Positions 22,101 through 36,400 of a DNA stretch of 64,000 bases are shown here, piece by piece. Positions within the stretch are counted from its first letter, which is position 1. The number at the start of each line of letters is the position of its first letter. A program made the position numbers and the translations under genes. Source of the stretch: Mytilus californianus (Eukaryota > Mollusca > Bivalvia > Mytilida > Mytilidae); NCBI RefSeq assembly GCF_021869535.1, contig NW_026262669.1, forward strand, positions 1,426,001 to 1,490,000. The letters run 5' to 3'. Below the pieces are notes generated by a model, which did not search any database, was not told the origin of the DNA, and saw only the letters and a program-made list of their open reading frames with translations.

Positions 22101-24715
22101 GGACCGAATACAGTAAAAAATTAAAAAGGCAGAACAGAGATAACAACTAAATAAAAAGCAGGACAAAATTTGTCATCCTAGCTATCCCCCCTACCAATCA
22201 AATGGTAGCTCCCTAACTATATAGTTGACCAATTGCTTATAGTATTGAGAAACCACAAGCCCAACCATTAAAACTTATCTTTGGCCAAGGTACCATGCAT
22301 TAACCTTGGATCGAAGTCAGCAAATACTTTCTGGTCATAAATGAACATCTTACAGTCATTCCATATATCAAAAGTAGTTGATCTATTGATAATAGTATTT
22401 GGAAATCATTACCCCAACCATTCAAACTTAACTTTGGCCAAAGAACTATGCATAATCATTAGATCGTGGTCAGAAAATACCTGCTAGAATATAATGTACA
22501 TCTTACAGTCATTCCATATATCAAAAATAGTTGACCTATAGATAATTTAATTTGGAAACCACTAGTCCAACCATTTAAACTTAACTTTGGTCAAAGAACC
22601 TTGCATGAACATTTGATCGAGGTCATAAAATACCTGTTTGACATAAATGTACATTTTACAGTCATTCCATATATCAAAAGTAGTTGACCTATTGATAATA
22701 GTATTGGGAAATCACTAGCCCAACCATTTAAACTTAACTTTGGCAAAAGAACTATGCATGAACATTAGATCGAGGTCAAGAAATACCTGCTAGACATAAA
22801 TGTACATCTTATAGTCATTCCATATATCAAAAGTAGTTGACCTATTGATAATAGTATCGGGAAATCACTAGCCCAACCATTCAAACTTAACTTTGGCCAA
22901 AGAACCATGCATGAGCATTAGATCGAGGTCAGAAAATACCTGCTTGACATAAATGTACATCTTACAATCATTGCATATACCAAAAGTAGTTAACATATTG
23001 CTTACAGTATCTGAGAAACAGACTCAGCAATAGAATACTCGACATCGACCAATAAACCTTGAAAACGAGGTCAAGGTTAGATTAACCCTCCCAGACAGAT
23101 ATGTAGTAAAAATATTGCTTTCAGTAAAATAAAACTTTTCACACACTTGAATGTTTGTTGTTACACATAAAATGTTAATAAAGCTGTATGGAAAGATTTA
23201 ATGTAAATAATATATATGAAAGGAAATTTTAAATCTACATGTTTGAAATGTAAAACAAGAGCGCACAGGCTGACAATTTTTACCTGGTTAACTGACCATG
23301 GTTGTTTTTATGTTGGAAGTTGAAAGATAAATGTTTACCTACAATAATCACATACACTAAACATTAGCAATGACCCAATGTAAATGAGGTCAAGGTCAAA
23401 AGCAATGTTACAGACGGATATGTCCATCCGACAATCATTCCATACAATAAAATTGAAGTATGAATTTTGAAAAATAAAGAAGAACAGGAGTTTGAGTAAA
23501 AAAAAAAGGCAGGATGAGCAACTTAGTAAAAAAAAGTCAGGATGACAATTTGGGTAAAAAAGTCAGGATTAACAAGTAAAAAAAGGCAGGACCGAATAGA
23601 GTAAAAAATAAAAAGGCAGAACAGAGACTACAACTAAAAAATAAAGCAGGACAAAATATGTCATCCTAGCTAACCTCCCTACAAAATCAAATGATAGCTA
23701 CCTAACTATATAGTTGACCAATTGCTTATTGTATTGAGAAACCACTAGCCCAACCATTAAAACTTATCTTTGGCCAAGGTACCATGCATGAACCTTAGAT
23801 CGAAGTCAGCAAATACTTTCTGGTCATAAATGAACATCTTACAGTCATTCCATATATCAAAAGTAGTTGATTTATTGATAATAGTATTTGGAAATCATTA
23901 CCCCAACCATTCAAACTTAACTTTGGCCAAAGAACTATGCATAAACATTAGATTGTGGTCAGAAAATACCTGCTAGAATATAATGTACATCTTACACTCA
24001 TTTCATATATCAAAAATAGTTGACCTATAGATAATATAATGTGCAAACCACTTGTCCAACCATTTAAACTTAAGGATGCCAAAGAACCTTGCATGAACAT
24101 TTGATCGAGGTCATAAAATACCTGCTTGACATAAATGTATATCTTAAAGTCATTCCATATATCAAAAGTAGTTGACCTATTGATAATAGTATTGGGATGT
24201 CACTAGCCCAACCATTCAAACTTAACTTTGGCCAAAGAAACATGCATAAACATTAGATCGAGGTCAGAAAATACCTTCTAGACATAAATGTACATCTTAT
24301 AGTCATTCCATATATCAAAAGTAGTTGACCTATTGATAATAGTATCGAGAAATCACTAGCCCAACCATTCAAACTTCACTTTGGTCAAAGAACCATGCAT
24401 GAACATTAGATCGAGGTCAGAAAATACCTGCTTGACATAAATGTACATCTTACAGTCATTGCATATACTAAAAGTAGTTAACATATTGCTTACACCATCT
24501 GAGAAACAGACTCAGCAATGGAATACTCGACATCGACCAATAAACCTTGAAAATGAGGTCAAGTTTAGATTAACCCTCCCAGACAGATATGTAGTAAAAA
24601 TATTGTTTACAGTAAAAAAAAAATTTCACACACTTGAATGTTTATTGTTACACATGAATTATAAATAAAGCTGTATGGAAAGATTTAATATTAACAATAT
24701 ATATGAAAGGAATTT

Positions 24716-27700
24716 TAAATCTACATGTTTGAAATGTAAAACAAGAGCGCACAGGCTGACCATTTTCACCTGGTTAATTGACCATGGTTGTTTTTATGTT
24801 GGAAGTTGAAAGATAAATGTTTACCTAAAATAATCACATACACTAAACATTAACATTGACCCAATGTAAATGAGGTCAAGGTCAAAAGCAATGTTACAGA
24901 CGGACATATCCATCCGACAATCATTCCATACACTAAAATTGAAGAATGAATTTTGGAAAAAAATATGCAGAACAGGAGTTTGAGTAAAAAAAAAGCAGGA
25001 TGGGCAACCTGTTAAAAAAAAGTCACGATGATAATTTGTGTAAAAAAAGTCAGGATAAACAAGTAAAAAATGGCAGGACCGAATACAGTAAAAAATAAAA
25101 AGGCAGAACAGAGATTACAACTAAAAAAAAAGCAGGACAAAATTTGTCATCCTAGCTAGCCCCCTACAAATCAAATGGTAGCTCCCTAACTATATAGTTG
25201 ACCAACTGCTTATAGTATTGGGAAACCACTAGCCCAACCATTCAAACTTATCTTTGGCCAAGGTACCATGCATGAACATTAGATCGAGGTCAGAAAATAC
25301 CTGCTAGACATAAATGTACATCTTATATTAATTCCATATATCAAAAGTAGTTGACCTATTGATAACAGTATCGGGAAATCACTAGCCCAACCATTCAAAC
25401 TTAACTTTAATCAAAGAACCATGCATGAACATTAGATGATCTTAGATCGATGTCAGAATATACCTGCTTGACATAAATGTACATCTTACAGTCATTCCAT
25501 ATACCAAAAGTAGCCAACATATTGCTTACAATATCTGCGAAACAGACTTAACCAGGAATACTCGACATTGAGCATTAAACCTTGAAAATGAGGTCAAGGT
25601 TAGATTAACTCTCCCAGACAGATATGTAGTAAAAATATTGCTTACAGTCAAAAAAACTTTTCACACACTTGAATGTTTATTGTTACTAGGGATGTCAACT
25701 CGGTGAAGATTTACTAATCGAGTACTCGTTAGATTTACCGAGCGATACTCGAGTACTCGCTCGGTAAAACATCTACAAAATGGAAACACAAAATTATGCC
25801 CATTTTACCTATTGTGGGTCGTTCGTTCTCTTATATAGGACGTAAAACCCTCAACATGATTACATAGGACTAGATAATAGTCCGAGGAATTGTATACCAT
25901 AATTAATAGCTCATTTACTACATGCACTAATTATCTAAACTGACAATAATCTAATCAATTAATTAATAAACATCTATAGAAAACTGTAAACTCAAACAAC
26001 AATATTTGTGAATCGTGTAAAAACACATTTAGTGATCAACAAAGGGGTAATGATTAGGACTTATTGATGGCTTTAACCATTCTCTAACGGTCGACACAGG
26101 GTGCAACGAATTTGTTCTTATTTAGAAATATTATCTTTTCAACTTTTTCTGGGACGAGTCGATTTCTCGACTTTGTAACGTAACTAACAGTTCTGCTGAT
26201 GAAAATATTTGCTCTGACGGTAAAGAGGTGGTGGAATGACTAAGACGCGACTAGCTAAAAGTGTAAGCCTTAGAAAGATGCTCTTGCTCATAGCCTACCT
26301 CTGTTCGAGGGAATTTTAAATGACAATTAAACGCAAACATTCGAAACGTATTTTTATTTTTATTTATTTTGATTAATTTTGATTAATATTTAAATTCCCG
26401 GGAAGCGCTCTTAATAAAAATAGTTTTCATAAGAAAGCAACAACATTCTAACAGAAACCGATTAGTCGAGTATCATTTTGGTATTCGATACTCGGTACTA
26501 CCGAGCGATACTCGAGTACTCGAGTAATCGTTGACATCCCTAATTGTTACACATGATTTGTAAATAAAGCTGTATGGAAAGATTTAATGTTAACATATAT
26601 ATGAAAGGAATTTTAAATCTACATGTATGAAGGGTAAAACAAGAGTGCACAGGCTGACAATTGTTACCTAGTTAACTGACCATGGTTGTTTTTATGTTCG
26701 AAGTTGAAAGATAAATGCTTACCTAAAATATTCACATACACTAAACATTAACATTGACCCAATGTAAATGAGGTCAAGGTCAAAAGCAATGTTACAGACG
26801 GACATATCCATCCGACAATCATTCCATACAATAAAATTGAAGAATAAATTTTGGAAAAAATAGACAGAACAGGAGTTTGAGTAAAAAAAAAAGCAGGATG
26901 GGCAACTTGTTAAAAAAAGTCACGATGACAATTTATGTAAAAAAAGTCAGGATAAACAAGTAAAAAATGGCAAGACCGAATACAGTAAAAAATAAAAAGG
27001 TAGAACAGAGATAACAACTAAATAAAAAGCAGGACAAAATTTGTATTCCTAGATAGCCCCTACAAATCAAATAGTAGCTCCCTAACTATATAGTTAACCA
27101 ACTGCTTATAGTATTGGGAAACCACTAGCCCAACCATTCAAACTTATCTTTGGCCAAGGTACCATGCATGAACATTAGATCGAGGTCTGAAAATACCCGC
27201 TTGACATAAATGTGCATCTTATAGTCATTCCATATATCAAAAGTAGTTGACCTATTGATAATAGTATTGGGAAATCACTAGCCCAATTTTCAAACTATAC
27301 TTTGGTTAAAGAACCATGCATGAACATGAGATCGGAGTCAGAAAATACCTGCTTGACATAAATGTACAGTCATTCCATATATCAAAAGTAGTTGATTTAT
27401 TGATATTAGTATTTGGAAATCATTACCCCAACCATTCAAACTTAACTTTGGCCAAAGAACTATGCATTAACATTAGATCGTGGTCAGAAAATACCTACTA
27501 GACATAATGTACATCTTACAGTCATTCCATATATCAAAAACAGTTGACCTATAGATAATGTAATTTGGAAACCACTAGCCCAACCATTTAAACTTAACTG
27601 TGGCCAAAGAACCATGCATGGACATTAGATCGAGGTCAGAAAATACCTGCTAGACATAAATGTACATCTTATAGTCATTCCATATATCAAAAGTAGTTGA

Positions 27701-28940
27701 CCTATTGATAATAGTATCGGGAATTCACTAGCCCAACCATTCAAACTTAACTTTAGCCAAAGAACCATGCATGAACATTAGATGATCTTAGATCGAGGTC
27801 AGAAAATACCTGCTTGACATAAATGTACATCTTACAGTCATTCCATATAACAAAAGTAGCCAACATATTGCTTACAATATCTGCGAAACAGACTTAACCA
27901 AGAATACTCGACATTGAGCATTAAACCTTGAAAATGAGGTCAAGGTTAGATTAACCCTCCCAGACAGATATGTAGTAAAAATATTGCTTACAGTCAAAAA
28001 AACTTTTCACACACTTGAATGTTTATTGTTACACATGAATTGTAAATAAAGCTGTATGGAAAGATTTAATGTTAACAATATATATGAAAGGAATTTTAAA
28101 TCTATATGTATGAAGTGTAAAACAAGAGTGCACAGGCTGACAATTTTTACCTAGTTAACTGACCATGGTTGTTTTTATGTTCGAAGTTGAAAGATAAATG
28201 CTTACCTAAAATAATCACATACATTAAACATTAACATTGACCCAATGTAAATGAGGTCAAGGTCAAAAGCAATGTTACAGACGAACATATCCATCCGACA
28301 ATCATTCCATACAATAAAATTGAAGAATGAATTTTTGAAAAAATAGGCAGAACAGGAGTTTGAGTAAAAAAAAAGCAGGATGGGCAACTTGTTAAAAAAA
28401 GTCACGATGACAATTTGGGTAACAAAAAGTCAGGATAAACAAGTAAAAAATGGCAAATCCGAATACAGTAAAAGATGAAAAGGCAGAACAGAGATAACAA
28501 CTAAAAAAAAAAGCAGGCCAAATATGTCATCCTAGCTAACCTCCCTACAAAATCAAATGATAGCTACCTAACTATATAGTTGACCAACTGCTTATAGTAT
28601 TGGGAAACCACTAGCCCAACCATTCAAACTTATCTTTGGCCAAGGTACCATGCATGAACATTAGATCGAGGTTTGAAAATACCCGCTTGACATACATGTG
28701 CATCTTATATTTATTCCATATATCAAAAGTAGTTGACCTATTGATAATAGTATTGGGAAATCGCTAGCCCAATTTTCAAACTATACTTTTGTTAAAGAAC
28801 CATGCATGAACATGAGATCGGAGTCAGAAAATACCTGCTTGACATAAATGTACAGTCATTCCATATATCAAAAGTAGTTGATTTATTGATATTAGTATTT
28901 GGAAATCATTACCCCAACCATTCAAACTTAACTTTGGCCA
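24716..28940 (+). repeat. 4.2-kb block, first copy of a 4555-bp-offset duplication
   Basis: It matches 29271-33495 at a constant offset of 4555 bases with only scattered substitutions by eye (for example one A/T change at 25626 versus 30181-30190). Both contain the same 856-bp MITE at the same site. The copies part company near 28940/33495, where the first jumps back to an earlier array unit, the signature of unequal exchange. Confidence 0.85.
25687..26542. mobile_element. hAT-like MITE, 856 bp, copy 1
   Basis: Ends TAGGGATGTCAAC and GTTGACATCCCTA; flanked by ATTGTTAC on both sides (25679-25686 and 26543-26550). The uninterrupted target GTTTATTGTTACACATG is visible in neighbouring units, proving an insertion with 8-bp duplication. 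Sub-terminal clusters of CGAGTACTCG and CGAGCGATACTCGAG form secondary inverted repeats. No transposase frame. Confidence 0.9.
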
Positions 28941-29270
28941 AAGAACCATGCATGAACATTAGATCGAGGTCAGAAAATACCTGCTTGACATAAATGTACA
29001 TCTTACAATCATTGCATATACCAAAAGTAGTTAACATATTGCTTACAGTATCTGAGAAACAGACTCAGCAATAGAATACTCGACATCGACCAATAAACCT
29101 TGAAAATGAGGTCAAGGTTAGATTAACCCTCCCAGACAGATTTGTAGCAAAAATATTGCATTCAGTAAAATAAAACTTTTCACACACTTGAATGTTTGTT
29201 GTTACACATAAAATGTTAATAAAGCTGTATGGAAAGATTTAATGTAAATAATATATATGAAAGGAAATTT

Positions 29271-32200
29271 TAAATCTACATGTTTGAAATGTAAAACAAG
29301 AGCGCACAGGCTGACCATTTTCACCTGGTTAATTGACCATGGTTGTTTTTATGTTGGAAGTTGAAAGATAAATGTTTACCTAAAATAATCACATACACTA
29401 AACATTAACATTGACCCAATGTAAATGAGGTCAAGGTCAAAAGCAATGTTACAGACGGACATATCCATCCGACAATCATTCCATACACTAAAATTGAAGA
29501 ATGAATTTTGGAAAAAAATATGCAGAACAGGAGTTTGAGTAAAAAAAAAGCAGGATGGGCAACCTGTTAAAAAAAAGTCACGATGATAATTTGTGTAAAA
29601 AAAGTCAGGATAAACAAGTAAAAAATGGCAGGACCGAATACAGTAAAAAATAAAAAGGCAGAACAGAGATTACAACTAAAAAAAAAGCAGGACAAAATTT
29701 GTCATCCTAGCTAGCCCCCTACAAATCAAATGGTAGCTCCCTAACTATATAGTTGACCAACTGCTTATAGTATTGGGAAACCACTAGCCCAACCATTCAA
29801 ACTTATCTTTGGCCAAGGTACCATGCATGAACATTAGATCGAGGTCAGAAAATACCTGCTAGACATAAATGTACATCTTATATTAATTCCATATATCAAA
29901 AGTAGTTGACCTATTGATAACAGTATCGGGAAATCACTAGCCCAACCATTCAAACTTAACTTTAATCAAAGAACCATGCATGAACATTAGATGATCTTAG
30001 ATCGATGTCAGAATATACCTGCTTGACATAAATGTACATCTTACAGTCATTCCATATACCAAAAGTAGCCAACATATTGCTTACAATATCTGCGAAACAG
30101 ACTTAACCAGGAATACTCGACATTGAGCATTAAACCTTGAAAATGAGGTCAAGGTTAGATTAACTCTCCCAGACAGATATGTAGTTAAAATATTGCTTAC
30201 AGTCAAAAAAACTTTTCACACACTTGAATGTTTATTGTTACTAGGGATGTCAACTCGGTGAAGATTTACTAATCGAGTACTCGTTAGATTTACCGAGCGA
30301 TACTCGAGTACTCGCTCGGTAAAACATCTACAAAATGGAAACACAAAATTATGCCCATTTTACCTATTGTGGGTCGTTCGTTCTCTTATATAGGACGTAA
30401 AACCCTCAACATGATTACATAGGACTAGATAATAGTCCGAGGAATTGTATACCATAATTAATAGCTCATTTACTACATGCACTAATTATCTAAACTGACA
30501 ATAATCTAATCAATTAATTAATAAACATCTATAGAAAACTGTAAACTCAAACAACAATATTTGTGAATCGTGTAAAAACACATTTAGTGATCAACAAAGG
30601 GGTAATGATTAGGACTTATTGATGGCTTTAACCATTCTCTAACGGTCGACACAGGGTGCAACGAATTTGTTCTTATTTAGAAATATTATCTTTTCAACTT
30701 TTTCTGGGACGAGTCGATTTCTCGACTTTGTAACGTAACTAACAGTTCTGCTGATGAAAATATTTGCTCTGACGGTAAAGAGGTGGTGGAATGACTAAGA
30801 CGCGACTAGCTAAAAGTGTAAGCCTTAGAAAGATGCTCTTGCTCATAGCCTACCTCTGTTCGAGGGAATTTTAAATGACAATTAAACGCAAACATTCGAA
30901 ACGTATTTTTATTTTTATTTATTTTGATTAATTTTGATTAATATTTAAATTCCCGGGAAGCGCTCTTAATAAAAATAGTTTTCATAAGAAAGCAACAACA
31001 TTCTAACAGAAACCGATTAGTCGAGTATCATTTTGGTATTCGATACTCGGTACTACCGAGCGATACTCGAGTACTCGAGTAATCGTTGACATCCCTAATT
31101 GTTACACATGATTTGTAAATAAAGCTGTATGGAAAGATTTAATGTTAACATATATATGAAAGGAATTTTAAATCTACATGTATGAAGGGTAAAACAAGAG
31201 TGCACAGGCTGACAATTGTTACCTAGTTAACTGACCATGGTTGTTTTTATGTTCGAAGTTGAAAGATAAATGCTTACCTAAAATATTCACATACACTAAA
31301 CATTAACATTGACCCAATGTAAATGAGGTCAAGGTCAAAAGCAATGTTACAGACGGACATATCCATCCGACAATCATTCCATACAATAAAATTGAAGAAT
31401 AAATTTTGGAAAAAATAGACAGAACAGGAGTTTGAGTAAAAAAAAAAGCAGGATGGGCAACTTGTTAAAAAAAGTCACGATGACAATTTATGTAAAAAAA
31501 GTCAGGATAAACAAGTAAAAAATGGCAAGACCGAATACAGTAAAAAATAAAAAGGTAGAACAGAGATAACAACTAAATAAAAAGCAGGACAAAATTTGTA
31601 TTCCTAGATAGCCCCTACAAATCAAATAGTAGCTCCCTAACTATATAGTTAACCAACTGCTTATAGTATTGGGAAACCACTAGCCCAACCATTCAAACTT
31701 ATCTTTGGCCAAGGTACCATGCATGAACATTAGATCGAGGTCTGAAAATACCCGCTTGACATAAATGTGCATCTTATAGTCATTCCATATATCAAAAGTA
31801 GTTGACCTATTGATAATAGTATTGGGAAATCACTAGCCCAATTTTCAAACTATACTTTGGTAAAAGAACCATGCATGAACATGAGATCGGAGTCAGAAAA
31901 TACCTGCTTGACATAAATGTACAGTCATTCCATATATCAAAAGTAGTTGATTTATTGATATTAGTATTTGGAAATCATTACCCCAACCATTCAAACTTAA
32001 CTTTGGCCAAAGAACTATGCATTAACATTAGATCGTGGTCAGAAAATACCTACTAGACATAATGTACATCTTACAGTCATTCCATATATCAAAAACAGTT
32101 GACCTATAGATAATGTAATTTGGAAACCACTAGCCCAACCATTTAAACTTAACTGTGGCCAAAGAACCATGCATGGACATTAGATCGAGGTCAGAAAATA

Positions 32201-33495
32201 CCTGCTAGACATAAATGTACATCTTATAGTCATTCCATATATCAAAAGTAGTTGACCTATTGATAATAGTATCGGGAATTCACTAGCCCAACCATTCAAA
32301 CTTAACTTTAGCCAAAGAACCATGCATGAACATTAGATGATCTTAGATCAAGGTCAGAAAATACCTGCTTGACATAAATGTACATCTTACAGTCATTCCA
32401 TATACCAAAAGTAGCCAACATATTGCTTACAATATCTGCGAAACAGACTTAACCAAGAATACTCGACATTGAGCATTAAACCTTGAAAATGAGGTCAAGG
32501 TTAGATTAACCCTCCCAGACAGATATGTAGTAAAAATATTGCTTACAGTCAAAAAAACTTTTCACACACTTGAATGTTTATTGTTACACATGAATTGTAA
32601 ATAAAGCTGTATGGAAAGATTTAATGTTAACAATATATATGAAAGGAATTTTAAATCTATATGTATGAAGTGTAAAACAAGAGTGCACAGGCTGACAATT
32701 TTTACCTAGTTAACTGACCATGGTTGTTTTTATGTTCGAAGTTGAAAGATAAATGCTTACCTAAAATAATCACATACATTAAACATTAACATTGACCCAA
32801 TGTAAATGAGGTCAAGGTCAAAAGCAATGTTACAGACGGACATATCCATCCGACAATTATTCCATACAATAAAATTGAAGAATGAATTTTGGAAAAAATA
32901 GGCAGAACAGGAGTTTGAGTAAAAAAAAAGCAGGATGGGCAACTTGTTAAAAAAAGTCACGATGACAATTTGGGTAACAAAAAGTCAGGATAAACAAGTA
33001 AAAAATGGCAGGACCGAATACAGTAAAAGATGAAAAGGCAGAACAGAGATAACAACTAAAAAAAAAAGCAGGCCAAATATGTCATCCTAGCTAACCTCCC
33101 TACAAAATCAAATGATAGCTACCTAACTATATAGTTGACCAACTGCTTATAGTATTGGGAAACCACTAGCCCAACCATTCAAACTTATCTTTGGCCAAGG
33201 TACCATGCATGAACATTAGATCGAGGTTTGAAAATACCCGCTTGACATACATGTGCATCTTATATTAATTCCATATATCAAAAGTAGTTGACCTATTGAT
33301 AATAGTATTGGGAAATCGCTAGCCCAATTTTCAAACTATACTTTTGTTAAAGAACCATGCATGAACATGAGATCGGAGTCAGAAAATACCTGCTTGACAT
33401 AAATGTACAGTCATTCCATATATCAAAAGTAGTTGATTTATTGATATTAGTATTTGGAAATCATTACCCCAACCATTCAAACTTAACTTTGGCCA
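29271..33495 (+). repeat. 4.2-kb block, second copy of the duplication
   Basis: Partner of 24716-28940 (see there). The next unit, from about 34164, resembles it without the MITE, so the MITE jumped once and was then copied with its host block. Confidence 0.85.
30242..31097. mobile_element. hAT-like MITE, 856 bp, copy 2
   Basis: Same length, ends and ATTGTTAC flanks (30234-30241 and 31098-31105) as copy 1; I saw no difference by eye. Identity of both element and flanks means duplication of the region, not a second transposition. Confidence 0.9.
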
Positions 33496-36400
33496 AAGAA
33501 CTATGCATAAACATTAGATCGTGGTCAGAAAATACCTGCTAGACATAATGTACATCTTACAGTCATTCCATATATCAAAAATAGTTGACCTATAGATAAT
33601 GTAATTTGGAAACCACTAGCCCAACCATTTAAACTTAACTGTGGCCAAAGAACCATGCATAGACATTAGATCGAGGTCAGAAAATACCTGCTAGACATAA
33701 ATGTACATCTTATAGTCATTCCATATATCAAAAGTAGTTGACCTATTGTTAATAGTATCGGGAAATCACTAGCCCAACCATTCAAACTTAACTTTAGCCA
33801 AATAACCATGCATGAACATTAGCTGATCTTAGATCGAGGTCAGAAAATACCTGCTTGACATAAATGTACATCTTACAGTCATTCCATATACCAAAAGTAG
33901 CCAACATATTGCTTACAATATCTGCGAAACAGACTTAACCAGGAATACTCGACATTGAGCATTAAACCTTGAAAATGAGGTCAAGGTTAGATTAACCCTC
34001 CCAGACAGATATGTAGTAAAAATATTGCTTACAGTTAAAAAAAACTGTTCACACACTTGAATGTTTATTGTTACACATGAATTGTAAATAAAGCTGTATG
34101 GAAAGATTTAATGTATATAATATATATGAAAGGAATTTTAAATCTACATGTATGAAGTGTAAAACAAGAGTGCACAGGCTGACAATTTTTACCTAGTTAA
34201 CTGACCATGGTTGTTTTTATGTTCGAAGTTGAAAGATAAATGCTTACCTAAAATAATCACATACACTAAACATTAACATTGACCCAATGTAAATGAGGTC
34301 AAGGTCAAAAGCAATGTTACAGATGGACATATCCATCCGACAATCATTCCATACAATAAAATTGAAGAATGAATTTTGGAACAAATAGGCAGAACAGGAG
34401 TTTGAGTAAAAAAAAAGCAGGATGGGCAACTTGTTAAAAAAAGTCACGATGACAATTTGGGTAACAAAAAGTCAGGATAAACAAGTAAAAAATGGCAAAT
34501 CCGAATACAGTAAAAGATGAAAAGGCAGAACAGAGATAACAACTAAAAAAAAAGCAGGCCAAATATGTCATCCTAGCTAACCTCCCTACAAAATCAAATG
34601 ATAGCTACCTAACTATATAGTTGACCAATTGCTTATAGTATTGAGAAACCACAAACCCAACCATTCAAACTTATCTTTGGCCAAGGTACCATGCATGAAC
34701 CTTAGATCGCAGTCAGCAAATATTTTCTTGTCATCAATGAACATCTTACAGTCATTCCATATATGAAAAGTAGTTGATTTATTGATAATAGTATTTGGAA
34801 ATCATTACCCCAACCATTCAAACTTAACTTTGGCCAAAGAACTATGCATAAACATTAGATCGTGGTCAGAAAATACCTGCTAGACACAATGTACATCTAA
34901 CAGTCATTCCATATATCAAAAATAGTTGACCTATAGATAATTTAATTTGGAAACCGCTAGTCCAACCATTTAAACTTAAATTTGGCCAAAAAACCTTGCA
35001 TGAACATTTGATCGAGGTCATAAAATACCTGCTTGACATAAATGCACATTTTACAGTCATTCCATATATCAAAAGTAGTTGACCTATTGATAATAGTATT
35101 GGGAAATCACTAGCCCAACCATTGACACTTAACTTTGGCCAAAGAACCATGCATGAACATTAGATCGAGGTCAGAAAATACCTGCTAGACATAAATGTAC
35201 ATCTTATAGTCATTCCATATATCAAAAGTAGTTGACCTATTGATAATAGTATCGGGAAATCACTAGCCCAACCATTCAAACTTAACTTTGGCCAAAGAAC
35301 CATGCATGAACATTAGATCGAGGTCAGAAAATACCTGCTTGACATAAATGTACATCTTACAGTCATTGCATATACCAAAAGTAGTTAACATATTGCTTTC
35401 AGTATCTGAGAAACAGACTTAACAATGGAATACTCGACATCGACCAATAAACCTTGAAAATGAGGTCAAGGTCAGATTAATCCTTCCAGACAGATATGTA
35501 GTACACATATTGCTTTCAGTAGAAAAAAAACTTTTCACACACTTGAATGTTTGTTGTTACACATTAAATGTAAATAAAGCTGTATGGTAAGATTTAATGT
35601 AAATAATATATATGAAAGGAAATTTTAAATCTACATGTTTGAAGTGTAAAACAAGAGTGCACAGACTGACAATTTTTACCTGGTTAATTGACCATGGTTG
35701 TTTTTATGTTGGAAGTTGAAAGATAAATGTTTACCTACAATAATCACATACACTAAACATTAGCAATGACCCAATGTAAATGAGGTCAAGGTCAAAAGCA
35801 ATGTTACAGACGGATATGTCCATCCGACAATCATTCCATACAATAAAATTGAAGTATGAATTTTGAAAAATAAAGAAGAACAGGAGTTTGAGTTAAATCA
35901 AAAGCAGGATGAGCAACTTAGTAAAAAAAAACGTCAGGATGACAATTTGGGTAAAAAAGTCAGGATAAACAAGTAAACAAGGCAGGACCGAATAGAGGAA
36001 AAAATAAAAAGGCAGAACAGAGATAACAACTAAAAAAAAAAGCAGGACAAAATATGTCCTCCTAGCTAACCTCCCTACAAAATCAAATGATAGCTACCTA
36101 ACTATATAGTTGACCAATTGCTTATAGTATTGGGAAACCACAGGCCCAACCATTAAAACTTATCTTTGGCCAAGGTACCATGCATGAACCTTAGATCGCA
36201 GTCAGCAAATACTTGCTGGTCATAAATGAACATCTTACAGGCATTCCATATATCAAAAGTAGTTGACCTATTGATAACAGTATTGGGAAATCACTAGCCC
36301 AACCATTCAAACTGAACTTTGGCCAAAGAACCTTGCATGAACATTAGACCGAGGTCAGAAAATACCTGCTTGACATAAATATACATCTTACAGTCATTCC

